From Methylomonas sp. (lineage in GTDB: Bacteria > Pseudomonadota > Gammaproteobacteria > Methylococcales > Methylomonadaceae): a stretch of DNA of 46,906 nucleotides. The notes under the pieces are model-generated. The model was not told the origin of the DNA and searched no databases. It worked only from the letters and a program-made list of their open reading frames with translations. The DNA lies in the NCBI GenBank assembly GCA_026989395.1, contig JALSJK010000149.1:1-46906 (forward strand), in the 5' to 3' direction. The translations under genes and the position numbers were made by a program. Of this stretch, positions 1-9,516 are shown in pieces (position 1 is the stretch's first letter; every line of letters starts with the position of its first letter).

Positions 1-30
1 TGCTATGCGCCTATTTTAGTGCCTTGCTCT

Positions 31-85
31 CGACAAAAATCAGTGCGCTATAAATTCCGCATCTGTGACCGCGCGAAGTATAATT
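31..85. repeat. Dispersed 55-bp noncoding element, copy 1
   Basis: This stretch closely resembles 29696-29750. Shared blocks in order are GACA, TATAAATTCC, CATC, GTGA and AAGTATAATT, at nearly the same spacing. Both copies are intergenic and lie upstream of plus-strand genes, at about 90 and 170 bp. The terminal TATAATT looks like a -10 box, but no convincing -35 lies 17 bp before it. It may be a promoter/regulatory element or a short dispersed repeat. Confidence 0.55.
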
Positions 86-176
86 CAGTCATGAATTTAA
101 AACATAAACTGTTTGTCATCATTCCTTAACATTTGTTGTTTATCATGTTTGTAAAAATGACAGAAGAGAGAATAAA

Positions 177-335
177 ATGACACCACAAAATTATGATGCA
201 TTTTTAGGAGAGGAAACTCAAATTGACCAAGAAGTGTTAGATTTTCTGATTGATAATACCCTTATCAATAGACGCCATGCTGTTTTGAAATTTGATACTC
301 AATTGGATGAATATGAGCAGGCTATGGTTGTCTGA
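177..335 (+). CDS. Small acidic hypothetical protein (52 aa)
   Basis: Short ORF opening MTPQNYDAFLGEE and ending QLDEYEQAMVV, with no signal peptide or membrane segment. A purine-rich AGAAGAGAG stretch sits a few bases before the ATG and can serve as ribosome binding site. It lies downstream of the dispersed element at 31-85 and is followed by an 8-bp inverted repeat. I recognise no family. Coding status rests on the start context, the open frame and the neighbouring similar-sized ORF, so it is tentative. Confidence 0.4.
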   Translation: MTPQNYDAFLGEETQIDQEVLDFLIDNTLINRRHAVLKFDTQLDEYEQAMVV

Positions 336-341
336 AAAAAC

Positions 342-377
342 TGCGGTATAATTTTGATTTTTATAAGTGATACCGCA
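342..377. other. Inverted repeat TGCGGTAT/ATACCGCA between two small ORFs
   Basis: Perfect 8-bp arms at 342-349 and 370-377 enclose a 20-nt AT-rich loop. It begins just after the stop of the 52-aa ORF and ends two bases before the next ATG. It could be a weak hairpin or an operator dyad. There is no run of T after it, so a Rho-independent terminator is unlikely. Confidence 0.45.
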
Positions 378-378
378 A

Positions 379-540
379 ATGAATACGCCTGATGAAAAAG
401 AGAAGAAGGTACGCCGGATTGCAGCCATTATTTATCTGTTGGTGATTGCTTTTTTGGTTGGCGGCACATTAATTCATCAACGCAGCTTGGAAAACCAATC
501 GCCCGAAGTCAATGAGATCTTCGAATCAAACGGACTTTAA
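379..540 (+). CDS. Small single-span membrane protein (53 aa), hypothetical
   Basis: The N-terminus is charged (MNTPDEKEKKVRRI), followed by one hydrophobic segment at about residues 14-32 (IAAIIYLLVIAFLVGG) and a short polar tail. This predicts a single-pass inner membrane protein with a cytoplasmic basic N-terminus. It starts right after the inverted repeat at 342-377, with no strong ribosome binding site. It ends 22 bp from the convergent glycoside-hydrolase-like gene. No family is recognised. Confidence 0.45.
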   Translation: MNTPDEKEKKVRRIAAIIYLLVIAFLVGGTLIHQRSLENQSPEVNEIFESNGL

Positions 541-562
541 ATTTTGGGAATGAAAGGAAAAT

Positions 563-1816
563 TTATTGAGAATCAAATAACTTTCTTAATGTTTCTGGAA
601 TTTTTCCTTTTGGCTTAAGTTTACGATCAGTACTAATCTCAAATATTCCGAACCATTCCTCTGGATCTTCTCGTTCATGCCGAGTTGAGTCGGTTGGATC
701 TTCCCCGCTTTTCCACCATTCGTCCTGAAACTCAAAAAAAGCAATCCCGGCAATTTTTTGTTTGTTTTTCGCTGTCTGTAGATCTTTCCATATCGCTTTA
801 AAGGTAGTGATTACCAGTTGTTCCTTGTGGCCACCAAATCCGGGTGCAGTTTTTGGTTTGGGTTGAAAAGGTGAAGTGGATAAACCAACCTGAGTAATAA
901 AAATTGGTTTGTCAGTGATTGATGCAAGTTCTTCCAGATAGCCTTGATAAGCTGAACGGGTTACGCTACCGGGTGGAGAAGTGACAACACCACGGGCATA
1001 AGTATAGATATTCAAACAAACCAAATCGCCGATGTCAGGAAGTAATGCACTCGCAGGCGGTACTTCCAGATCATCCCGTTTCAAGGGGCCAATGTGAGTC
1101 CAACTGGTATGGCAGTAAAGATGACGGCGACCATAGGTTTTTAATTCATAATCAATTGCTTTGTCAATTAATTGTGCCAGAGCGATTTCTGTCGGGGTTC
1201 GATTCGAAACCTGAATATGCTTGCCCTTGAAACTGCTGATTTCAGGATGCCTGGCATCAGTACGGGCAACAGATTCAGCTTGCAATTCGTCGCCAATTGA
1301 GAAAAATACTAGCCGGTCAGGGCGGCCAACACGGTAGGTATGGTCAATCGCCTCTTTTATTATTGACCACTTCCAGTCCAGATATTTTTTGTCCAGAAAA
1401 TCTTCAGCATAGGGAAACATCCAAATGTCCTGACTGTAAAAAATGTCAGTACGATCTAATTGACCAAAAAATTTTTCCGGCATTTTTAGTGGAAAGACAT
1501 GCAGGTAATTAATACCCATTTTTTGCATCAAGTGTAGATGTTCTTGGTAGCGTTCATCATTCCCTGGACTGGCACCCTGTAATGGCGTCTCTCCTGGAAG
1601 AAAAGGTGAGTAGCCTATGCCTTTAAAAAAAACAGGTCGTTGTTTTTTGATATCTAAAACTTTTCCATTTCTGACAACGAAGCGGGCTGGTTTAGGCGTC
1701 GATTTGCTAATTCTGGAGGTTTTATTTAAGTCCTTTGACGCTTGAATAGCTAACGGCAATGTCAGAAGAAATAATGAAGTTAGTGTAACCAGAAATCCTT
1801 GTGGTAAAACTTTCAT
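563..1816 (-). CDS. Secreted glycoside-hydrolase-like TIM-barrel protein
   Basis: 417 aa with a signal peptide (about residues 1-26) and then a clan GH-A-like barrel. Visible landmarks are FFKGIGYSPFLPGE near the barrel start, an acid/base-type GDE in FSIGDE (E177), and FEFQDEWWK near the end. The strand-7 position that normally reads T-E-x-G reads ITQVG: Q309, codon CAG, replaces the expected nucleophile Glu. Such proteins usually act on beta-glucans or related envelope polysaccharides, but the substitution makes ordinary retaining hydrolysis doubtful. It may bind glycan or use another residue. It is monocistronic and convergent with the small ORFs on its left. The family is fairly secure, the substrate unknown. 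Confidence 0.65.
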   Translation of the reverse strand: MKVLPQGFLVTLTSLFLLTLPLAIQASKDLNKTSRISKSTPKPARFVVRNGKVLDIKKQRPVFFKGIGYSPFLPGETPLQGASPGNDERYQEHLHLMQKMGINYLHVFPLKMPEKFFGQLDRTDIFYSQDIWMFPYAEDFLDKKYLDWKWSIIKEAIDHTYRVGRPDRLVFFSIGDELQAESVARTDARHPEISSFKGKHIQVSNRTPTEIALAQLIDKAIDYELKTYGRRHLYCHTSWTHIGPLKRDDLEVPPASALLPDIGDLVCLNIYTYARGVVTSPPGSVTRSAYQGYLEELASITDKPIFITQVGLSTSPFQPKPKTAPGFGGHKEQLVITTFKAIWKDLQTAKNKQKIAGIAFFEFQDEWWKSGEDPTDSTRHEREDPEEWFGIFEISTDRKLKPKGKIPETLRKLFDSQ

Positions 1817-2122
1817 TAATTAAAGATCAGGAGATATTGAGGGTAATCTTAAGTGGCTGATCATAAGTAGAAAAAATTTTTGGTTGTCGATTTGAGGTTT
1901 TAACATTCAGGATAGATCAATTGTTAACAGTGAATGATGAATATGGTCATTCATTATATTAGGTTGACCTTAAGTCATAATGAAAAATAAATTTTTCTGG
2001 AAACTGAAAGTAAACTTGAAGATGCAGATAGGGTATTGCTGATTTTTTTGATATTTTTTTGGAAAATCGTTATAAACATAATTCCTAATCATTAAAAACA
2101 ATTCAATTGTCAGAGGGAAAAC
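1817..2122. other. AT-rich divergent intergenic region
   Basis: This gap of about 306 bp separates the minus-strand glycosidase-like gene from the plus-strand glycine-zipper gene, so it should hold both promoters. I see a 6-bp dyad ATGAAT(atggtc)ATTCAT at 1937-1954 and an AGAGGG ribosome binding site just before 2123. No clear -35/-10 pair or RNA gene was recognised. Confidence 0.4.
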
Positions 2123-2794
2123 ATGAATATGAAAAAAATTATCACCATCATTTTTCTATTATTCCAAACTGGAATTACTTATGCTGAGTCACCATTAGAG
2201 GATTTGGCAAAAGATGATCTGGTTATTGGAACTTTGGGAGGCGCGGCAGTTGGTGCTGCTGTTGGAGCTATTGCGGGTGGCGGAGATGGTGCGAAATGGG
2301 GCGCAGTTGCCGGAGCCGGTGCAGGTTTGGTTGCTGGTGCAGTCGCAAAAAACATGCGCGAAGAATTCAAATCTGAAGAGGAATTTCTGGATAATGAAAT
2401 ATCTAATGCGGATCAAGCAATTACATCAAAAGAAAAGCAAATAACCTCACTGGAAACCAGTTTGCAGGAAAGTCAGGAGCAGATTTCACAAATGGAAGAA
2501 CAAATTAAACAAAATCAGGAAATTGCTTCAGATATTGCTGAAAAGCATAAAGAGTTATCTGAGATTATTAAACAAACTGAGCAATCTTCAGAAAAATACA
2601 AAAAGGCAATCGAATATCTCGATGAAGTTTCAAAAATGGAGTTTTCAGATAGCCCCAGTACCAAAAGTAAACTCGAAACCCTGAATGCTGACAAACTAAA
2701 GCTTGCCGGGCAACATAAAAAACTCGAAGAAATTCAGCAAGGAATGAAAAAGCAAGACCAGCGTTTAAGTCAATTGTCTGAATCGGTAAAATGA
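2123..2794 (+). CDS. Exported glycine-zipper, coiled-coil protein
   Basis: 223 aa. A cleavable-looking signal peptide (MNMKKIITIIFLLFQTGITYA) is followed at about residues 35-75 by an Ala/Gly-rich zipper (GTLGGAAVGAAVGAIAGG, then GAVAGAGAGLVAGAVAKN). Such zippers typically insert in or pack against membranes. The remaining 140 residues form long charged, Gln/Glu/Lys-rich helices with heptad character. An AGAGGG ribosome binding site supports the start. The stop overlaps the next gene by 4 bp (ATGA), which implies co-translation with a coiled-coil lipoprotein and perhaps a complex. The precise function is unknown. Confidence 0.65.
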   Translation: MNMKKIITIIFLLFQTGITYAESPLEDLAKDDLVIGTLGGAAVGAAVGAIAGGGDGAKWGAVAGAGAGLVAGAVAKNMREEFKSEEEFLDNEISNADQAITSKEKQITSLETSLQESQEQISQMEEQIKQNQEIASDIAEKHKELSEIIKQTEQSSEKYKKAIEYLDEVSKMEFSDSPSTKSKLETLNADKLKLAGQHKKLEEIQQGMKKQDQRLSQLSESVK

Positions 2795-3357
2795 TTAAGG
2801 GCTGTGGAGTTCTTTTGGTTTCTGTAAAGTGGGCCATAGCCTTATTGAGTTTGGTGTTGCTGAGTGCATGCTCATCAACACCCAAAAGTCCCGAGTCAGC
2901 AAATATAATGGAAATTTTGTTTGGGAATAATGTTGAACTGTATCTTGCAAACAAAAAGACTGAGCTTCAGCAACTTGAAAACCGTACATTGGAACTGGGT
3001 AACAATGTATTATCGTTGTTAATGCAGTTACAAAGACAGGAAATGCAGCTTGAAGTTACCAAGCTTAAATCGGAATTTTCCAAGCTAAAACTTTCTCAGT
3101 TGCAGGAAAAAATCAGAAAAAAAAGAATTAAAACCGAGAAGACCTATAGGAAAGTACTGGAGCTGAAAAGAAAAATACAGAAATTTGAATCCTATTGGGA
3201 AGAAGATATTAAATCTTTAAATAGCGCGATGATCTCCCTGAAGGCAGAAATTGTCAGACTTGAAAATGAGCAGCTTGCTCTTGGCTGGAATATAGAAAAT
3301 AGCTTGAATTTACAAGTTGATCAATGTTGTGTGGATGGGCAGAGCCAGGTCGATTAA
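2791..3357 (+). CDS. Coiled-coil lipoprotein
   Basis: 188 aa. The hydrophobic N-terminus ends in lipobox LSAC with C27 as the predicted lipidated cysteine, followed by SSTPKSPESAN. Residues about 55-165 are nearly all Lys/Glu/Leu/Gln helix with coiled-coil periodicity. The start codon overlaps the previous stop (ATGA), so the two proteins are probably made together. The residue after the cysteine is Ser, which fits sorting to the outer membrane. No enzymatic motif is visible; a structural or scaffolding role is inference. Confidence 0.65.
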   Translation: MIKGCGVLLVSVKWAIALLSLVLLSACSSTPKSPESANIMEILFGNNVELYLANKKTELQQLENRTLELGNNVLSLLMQLQRQEMQLEVTKLKSEFSKLKLSQLQEKIRKKRIKTEKTYRKVLELKRKIQKFESYWEEDIKSLNSAMISLKAEIVRLENEQLALGWNIENSLNLQVDQCCVDGQSQVD

Positions 3358-3363
3358 ATTAAG

Positions 3364-3397
3364 ATCTGAAGCCGCTATTGAAATTACGGATTCAGAT
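3364..3397. terminator. Weak hairpin between convergent genes
   Basis: Perfect 7-bp arms ATCTGAA (3364-3370) and TTCAGAT (3391-3397) are followed on the plus strand by AAGATTTTTT. This may end the two-gene coiled-coil operon. The loop is long (20 nt) and the arms AT-rich, so it is only a candidate. Confidence 0.3.
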
Positions 3398-3861
3398 TAA
3401 GATTTTTTACTATTGGATGTTTCTGAATTAATTGACTCATTTTCTACTTCATCATCTGGGCAACCAAATAACTTTGTGGTGTAAGATAAAACCCAAGTAG
3501 CACCACTCAGTATAAATATAGCAACAGCGGTGCTGAGCAATAAATATAAATGAAACTCGTCGGCAACCTTGCGTACGTCAATAACCAGGTGGCGGGAAAG
3601 TGCGGTAATGGCAATGTAAATCAAAAATTGAACGGGCAAACGGTGGGTTCTGAAGTAGATGCCCACCATGGCTCCTAGTTCAAGGTAAATGAATAAAAGC
3701 AGAATGTCTTCCAGTGTTGCATGACCTGCTTTGACCATTTCCAGAAAATCAAAAGAAGCCGACCAGACAATGGTGCTGCCAATACCAAATAATGCCAGAT
3801 AGTGAAAGGTTTCGACCAGAAAATTTCCAAATTGATGGATTTTTTTATTGATGTCTTTCAT
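3397..3861 (-). CDS. PsiE-family membrane protein
   Basis: 154 aa with four hydrophobic segments. It has the PsiE-like layout: an N-terminal helix, a segment LEDILLLFIYLELGAMVGIYFRTHRLPVQFLIYIAITALSRHLVID, then a last pair of spans. The HRLPVQFLIYIAITALSRHL block is characteristic of the phosphate-starvation-inducible PsiE family. Function in this family is poorly defined; the E. coli member is induced by phosphate starvation. It lies 37 bp after the Schlafen-domain gene on the same strand and could be co-transcribed with it. Confidence 0.75.
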   Translation of the reverse strand: MKDINKKIHQFGNFLVETFHYLALFGIGSTIVWSASFDFLEMVKAGHATLEDILLLFIYLELGAMVGIYFRTHRLPVQFLIYIAITALSRHLVIDVRKVADEFHLYLLLSTAVAIFILSGATWVLSYTTKLFGCPDDEVENESINSETSNSKKS

Positions 3862-3898
3862 GACTATTCCCGGCTGTGGTCAGTAGTTTTGAAGCAAG

Positions 3899-4699
3899 TC
3901 AGCTAAAGTGTACTTTGGATATGTGGGCAAATGATTCTTTTGCATCAAGTTCTCGAGTGGCATTACCTGTGCGTAAATAATATTTGGATACATTTCCTGA
4001 ATTGAAATATACAGGAGTTTCTGAAGATTCGATAAAAATTCGGCAAACATCTTTACCTTCTATCTCATGAAAAACACAATGAACAAGGCTGCAAACATCC
4101 CCACCTAGCCAAATTTTTATTGTGTCCATCAGACAAAGCTCGAAGCCATCACGGTTTTTATGTCGAAAGGTTTGATAATCTTTTTCCAAACCAATAACCT
4201 GACCATCATCATTGACTCCGATAAGGAGATTACCTCCTTGATGATTCATAAATCCTGCAATACTTTTAGCGATAACTGCTTGTAATTCTTTATTTGCTCT
4301 TTGTTGCTTAAAATCCCAGCGCATGGAGGATTTGAATTCAAGTCGCTCGTTTTCATTGCTTTTGATAAGTGTAGGCAAGTCTTCAGCAAGCTCTTTTTCC
4401 AGTTGCTGGACTTTTTGGAGCGATCTCATTAGCGACAAATGATAGAAGGCAAAAACCGCTCCGATACAGCCGCCTATTAATGCAAAAACCAGGCTCATGG
4501 TGATCATTTCCAGGCGGAAAGAATCTTCAAAACGATCTAAAAGAAAAGACCAGAGATCTTTATAACCTCTAAGCTGAATACTATCATGAAACTCAAACCA
4601 ATAGACCGCTTTGGTTATTGGGTGCAATAAAATGACACTCAAGATAGCGCCAATTAAAATATGCAGAGCAAACACTCGTGTCCTGGCGGAAGCAATCAT
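3899..4699 (-). CDS. Membrane-anchored Schlafen AlbA_2 domain protein
   Basis: 266 aa. Two predicted membrane spans (about residues 8-30 and 66-88) and a short coiled stretch precede a cytoplasmic AlbA_2 (Schlafen-type) domain from about residue 115. The domain shows E-x-LEFKSS, then IAKSIAGFMNHQGGNLLIGVNDDGQVIGL, the hallmark of this fold, and a terminal YYLRTGNATREL. AlbA_2 domains bind nucleic acid, and relatives include RNA-cleaving Schlafens and phage-defence proteins. The usual C-terminal helix-turn-helix or ATPase parts are absent. Whether it cleaves RNA, senses ligand or regulates is not known; the family call is secure. Confidence 0.75.
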   Translation of the reverse strand: MIASARTRVFALHILIGAILSVILLHPITKAVYWFEFHDSIQLRGYKDLWSFLLDRFEDSFRLEMITMSLVFALIGGCIGAVFAFYHLSLMRSLQKVQQLEKELAEDLPTLIKSNENERLEFKSSMRWDFKQQRANKELQAVIAKSIAGFMNHQGGNLLIGVNDDGQVIGLEKDYQTFRHKNRDGFELCLMDTIKIWLGGDVCSLVHCVFHEIEGKDVCRIFIESSETPVYFNSGNVSKYYLRTGNATRELDAKESFAHISKVHFS

Positions 4700-4751
4700 A
4701 ATGTCGCGGTATTATTGGGGGCAAAAAAACAAATTGATTCTTTATTGACTA

Positions 4752-6217
<1,466 letters not shown>

Positions 6218-6219
6218 GG

Positions 6220-6462
6220 TTAGAGTGGATTGTTTAATAATTCGTCAATACTGGGTAGTTTTTTGTCTTGCTTGCAACGGGTTTTGTACACACTGATAAA
6301 TTCAGCAAAAGCTTGTTCAAGGTCAGACAAAATATCTTCTTCATTTTCCATTTCTTCCTGGTTGATGTCTGAAGATTCCAGATATTCTTTTTGCAAAGCA
6401 ATTTCACTGTTCAGTGCGAGAATGGCATAGATAATGGCTTGGCTTGAAAGGCTTGCGCTCAT
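6220..6462 (-). CDS. Conserved-looking small acidic protein (80 aa)
   Basis: Begins MSASLSSQAIIYAILALNSEIAL and continues as acidic helix (SSDINQEEMENEEDILSDLEQAFAEF), ending PSIDELLNNPL. It lies only 2 bp upstream of yffB on the same strand, so it likely heads the yffB-dapE operon. There is no signal peptide, metal motif or recognised family. The dense packing with the operon is the main argument that it is real. Confidence 0.6.
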   Translation of the reverse strand: MSASLSSQAIIYAILALNSEIALQKEYLESSDINQEEMENEEDILSDLEQAFAEFISVYKTRCKQDKKLPSIDELLNNPL

Positions 6463-6562
6463 GATGCTGAAAGTAAGGTGAAGTTGATGCTGCTAATTTT
6501 AAACACTTTCATTAACCAAATTATTTACAGAAAAGAGCCGGTCAAAAAAGGCTAACAGGTAG

Positions 6563-6588
6563 GTTGGGTTAGCAAAGCGTAACCCAAC
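6563..6588. repeat. GTTGGGTT/AACCCAAC hairpin repeat
   Basis: Arms GTTGGGTT (6563-6570) and AACCCAAC (6581-6588) flank a 10-nt loop in which GC/GC can extend the stem with a bulge. It lies between dapD (ending its operon to the right) and the small gene-yffB-dapE operon. GTTGGGTTA...TAACCCAAC palindromes are familiar dispersed repeats in many bacterial genomes. There is no T-run, so I list it as a repeat rather than a terminator. Confidence 0.5.
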
Positions 6589-6647
6589 AACACAAATATT
6601 GGGTATTACATTACCCCAACTTGCCATTACAATCACCAAAGCAACAG

Positions 6648-7466
6648 TTAATCACGCAACAATTCATTGATGCCTGTTTTGCTGCGTGTTTTTTCATCAA
6701 CCTGTTTGATAATGACCGCGCAATACAGGCTGTGTGTGCCATCTTTTGCAGGCAGGTTGCCGGAAACAACCACTGACCCGGCAGGAATACGGCCGTAGCT
6801 GATTTCGCCTGTCATACGGTTGAAGATTTTGGTGCTTTGGCCAATATAAACGCCCATGGAAATAACCGAGCCTTCTTCAACCACCACACCTTCAACAATT
6901 TCAGAACGTGCGCCAATAAAGCAGTTATCTTCAATAATGGTTGGGCCGGCTTGTAGAGGTTCCAAAACGCCACCGATGCCGACCCCGCCAGATAAATGAA
7001 CATTCTTGCCAATTTGGGCGCATGAGCCAACAGTTACCCAGGTGTCGACCATAGTTCCGCTATCTACATAAGCGCCAATATTGACATAGCTGGGCATTAA
7101 AACTGCGCCAGGTGCAATGTACGAGCCGTGTCGGGCATTTGCATTGGGTACAACTCTGACTCCAGCTTTTGCAAAGTCATCAGGGGTGTAAGTGGCAAAT
7201 TTGGTTTCCACCTTGTCGTAGTAACGGTTGACGCCACCATCCATAACTCTGTTTTCATTGATTCTAAAAGACAACAATACGGCTTTTTTCAGCCATTGAT
7301 TCACTATCCAGTCGCCACTGGTTTTTTCAGCCACACGGGCCTTGCCGCTATCCAGCATGTTGATAGCTTCTTCCACCGCTTCACGGATTTCTGCAGAAGC
7401 ATTGCTAGGGCTGATGTCAGCGCGTTGTTCAAACGCGTCATTTATGATGGTTTCAAGTTGTGTCAT
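6648..7466 (-). CDS. dapD: Tetrahydrodipicolinate N-succinyltransferase DapD
   Basis: 272 aa, the full family length. It succinylates tetrahydrodipicolinate from succinyl-CoA at the branch toward diaminopimelate. The N-terminal helical domain is followed by a left-handed beta-helix built from hexapeptide repeats ([21 protein letters not shown], then [15 protein letters not shown] and [19 protein letters not shown]). The signature [25 protein letters not shown] is present. It starts 8 bp after dapC ends on the same strand. Assignment is secure. Confidence 0.95.
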   Translation of the reverse strand: MTQLETIINDAFEQRADISPSNASAEIREAVEEAINMLDSGKARVAEKTSGDWIVNQWLKKAVLLSFRINENRVMDGGVNRYYDKVETKFATYTPDDFAKAGVRVVPNANARHGSYIAPGAVLMPSYVNIGAYVDSGTMVDTWVTVGSCAQIGKNVHLSGGVGIGGVLEPLQAGPTIIEDNCFIGARSEIVEGVVVEEGSVISMGVYIGQSTKIFNRMTGEISYGRIPAGSVVVSGNLPAKDGTHSLYCAVIIKQVDEKTRSKTGINELLRD

Positions 7467-7474
7467 GATTTTAT

Positions 7475-8671
7475 CTATAAAGTGTTAAAGAAATTTTTTA
7501 TTCTGTTTGCAGCGTCAATACATTCATCAAGCGGGGCTACTAAAGCCATCCGAACATGATTTCTACCCGGGTTAATGCCAAGAAAATCTCTGGAAAGATA
7601 ACTGCCGGGCAATACTGTAATATTTTCCCTGGCATATAATTGCTGAGCAAAGTCCAGATCGCTGATGGGCGTATTTAGCCAGATATAAAAGCTTGCTGGC
7701 GGCATCGTGATTGTACAAACATTTTTCAGAATGTCCACGACAGCAGTAAATTTTTCTCGGTAGGCTTGGCGATTTTCTTTGCAGTGGTCCTCATCTTTCC
7801 AGGCTTTGATGCTGGCGTGTTGAACGGGCAAAGGCATAGCGCAGCCATGATAGGTTCTATATTGGAAATAATCTTTCAGAATTTCGGCATTACCGGCTAC
7901 AAATCCAGATCTGAGTCCGGGAGCATTGGATCGTTTTGACAGGCTATGAAAAACCACGCAATGGTCAAAGTTGGTATTTCCCATTGCGTAAGCTGCTTGT
8001 AATAGTCCTGTTGGTGGGTTTTGTTCGTCCGCATAGATTTCGCTGTAACATTCGTCTGATGCAATAACGAAATTATACTGGCTGGCAAGATTGAGTAATT
8101 TCTCAAAGTCTTGTTGTTCCAGTACTGTGCCAGTAGGATTTCCGGGTGAACAAATATAAATAAGCTGACAGCGTTGCCAGATAGTTTCCGGAATCAAATC
8201 AAAATCGGGTAAATAATTATTCTCTGCAGTTGTATTCAAATAATAGGGTTCAGCCCCAGCCAGAATTGCCGCCCCTTCATAGATTTGATAGAAAGGGTTA
8301 GGCATCATTACAACCGCTTTGTTACGATTATCGATAACGCTTTGGGCAAAAGAAAACAAAGCTTCTCTTGTGCCATTGACAGGTAAAATCTGGGTGTCAG
8401 GGTTTAGTTGTTTTGCAGGAATTTGAAAACGGTTGGCCAGCCAGTTTGCAATGGCTTCTCTTAATTCAGCAATCCCTTTGGTTGTTGGGTAATTTCCCAG
8501 CCCATGAAGATGTGCCAAAAGCGTTTCCTGAATAAAATGCGGTGTTGGATGTTTGGGTTCACCAATTGAAAGGGCAATATGGGTTTTGTCTTCTGGCGCA
8601 GTAACTTCCTGCTTTAAACGTGCCAGTTTTTCAAAGGGATAAGTATGTAAGTGTTGTAAATTCGGGTTCAT
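7475..8671 (-). CDS. dapC: Succinyldiaminopimelate transaminase DapC
   Basis: Fold-type I PLP aminotransferase that makes N-succinyl-LL-diaminopimelate. It starts [21 protein letters not shown] and carries [13 protein letters not shown], the [13 protein letters not shown] motif, [10 protein letters not shown] and the PLP lysine in [16 protein letters not shown]. The open frame extends four codons further (to 8683). I chose the ATG at 8671 because it overlaps the upstream stop as ATGA and matches family N-termini. It lies between the M48 lipoprotein gene and dapD, so it completes the local Dap set. Confidence 0.92.
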   Translation of the reverse strand: MNPNLQHLHTYPFEKLARLKQEVTAPEDKTHIALSIGEPKHPTPHFIQETLLAHLHGLGNYPTTKGIAELREAIANWLANRFQIPAKQLNPDTQILPVNGTREALFSFAQSVIDNRNKAVVMMPNPFYQIYEGAAILAGAEPYYLNTTAENNYLPDFDLIPETIWQRCQLIYICSPGNPTGTVLEQQDFEKLLNLASQYNFVIASDECYSEIYADEQNPPTGLLQAAYAMGNTNFDHCVVFHSLSKRSNAPGLRSGFVAGNAEILKDYFQYRTYHGCAMPLPVQHASIKAWKDEDHCKENRQAYREKFTAVVDILKNVCTITMPPASFYIWLNTPISDLDFAQQLYARENITVLPGSYLSRDFLGINPGRNHVRMALVAPLDECIDAANRIKNFFNTL

Positions 8672-9453
8672 TGCTTTTTGCAATGTGGGGCGCGTCCTTG
8701 GGCAATGGCCTGACGTTGCAATTGCAAAACAGAAGACATCTTTTCCTGAAGGTCTTCAATTCGGGTGGAGTGGGACGGATGTGTTGATAAAAATTCCGGT
8801 ACTTTGCCGCCTGCCGCTTGTGACATTTTTTGCCATAAATTAACGCTTTGTCTCGGGTCGAAACCGGCTTTCGCCATGATCTCCAGACCATACAAATCGG
8901 CCTCACTTTCATGAGAGCGGCTAAATGGCATGATAATGCCATATTCTGCGCCAACGCCTAATAACCCCAATGCTTTTTGGCCTAGCAGGGTTTCAGGTCT
9001 GGCTGCTGCCTGAATCAGGGCAACAGTGCCTAAAACTGCTGCTTTTTGAGACATGCGCTCATTGCCATGGCGCAAAAGTACATGGCTGATTTCATGGGCA
9101 ATCACTGCCGCTAACTGGTGTTGATTGTCTACCAGATCAATTAATCCTGTATAAATGCCAATTTTTCTTCCAGGCAAAGCAAAGGCATTCAGTTGCTTAT
9201 CCTCGAAAACCACAACTTCCCAATTACCGCCAACAACACCGATCAATGCATCGGTAATACATTTAACAAACTGGATGTATTTCTGATTGGTGCTGATACG
9301 CTTTTTTTGTTTCATTTCCTCAAAAGCAGTCAGTCCCATCTGACTGACCTGGCTTTCTGGCATAAAAGCCAGTTGTGACCGGCCTGCCATGTTTGTTTGA
9401 CATGCAGAAAGCACCATAGTGCTCAATATAACAAGAAGCGCTCTATTAATCAT
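8668..9453 (-). CDS. M48 family metalloprotease lipoprotein
   Basis: 261 aa. The signal peptide ends in lipobox LSAC (C18), so it is probably membrane-anchored in the periplasm. The zinc motif is HEISH (H120, E121, H124), with the third-ligand Glu in SRSHESEADLYGLEIM. The downstream STHPSHSTRI motif is typical of the LoiP/YcaL/BepA group of periplasmic quality-control proteases. It is the first gene of an apparent operon with dapC (4-bp overlap) and dapD. That link is positional and I see no functional reason for it. Confidence 0.88.
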   Translation of the reverse strand: MINRALLVILSTMVLSACQTNMAGRSQLAFMPESQVSQMGLTAFEEMKQKKRISTNQKYIQFVKCITDALIGVVGGNWEVVVFEDKQLNAFALPGRKIGIYTGLIDLVDNQHQLAAVIAHEISHVLLRHGNERMSQKAAVLGTVALIQAAARPETLLGQKALGLLGVGAEYGIIMPFSRSHESEADLYGLEIMAKAGFDPRQSVNLWQKMSQAAGGKVPEFLSTHPSHSTRIEDLQEKMSSVLQLQRQAIAQGRAPHCKKQ

Positions 9454-9516
9454 TGTCAGTTTATCAATGGTTTCATAATATAATTGTTGCTCATTTTACC
9501 TTAAATCAAGAACCCG

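Noticed and set aside
2179-2416. Minus-strand Ala/Thr/Pro-rich frames
   Set aside because: They are shadows of the glycine-zipper coding sequence on the plus strand.
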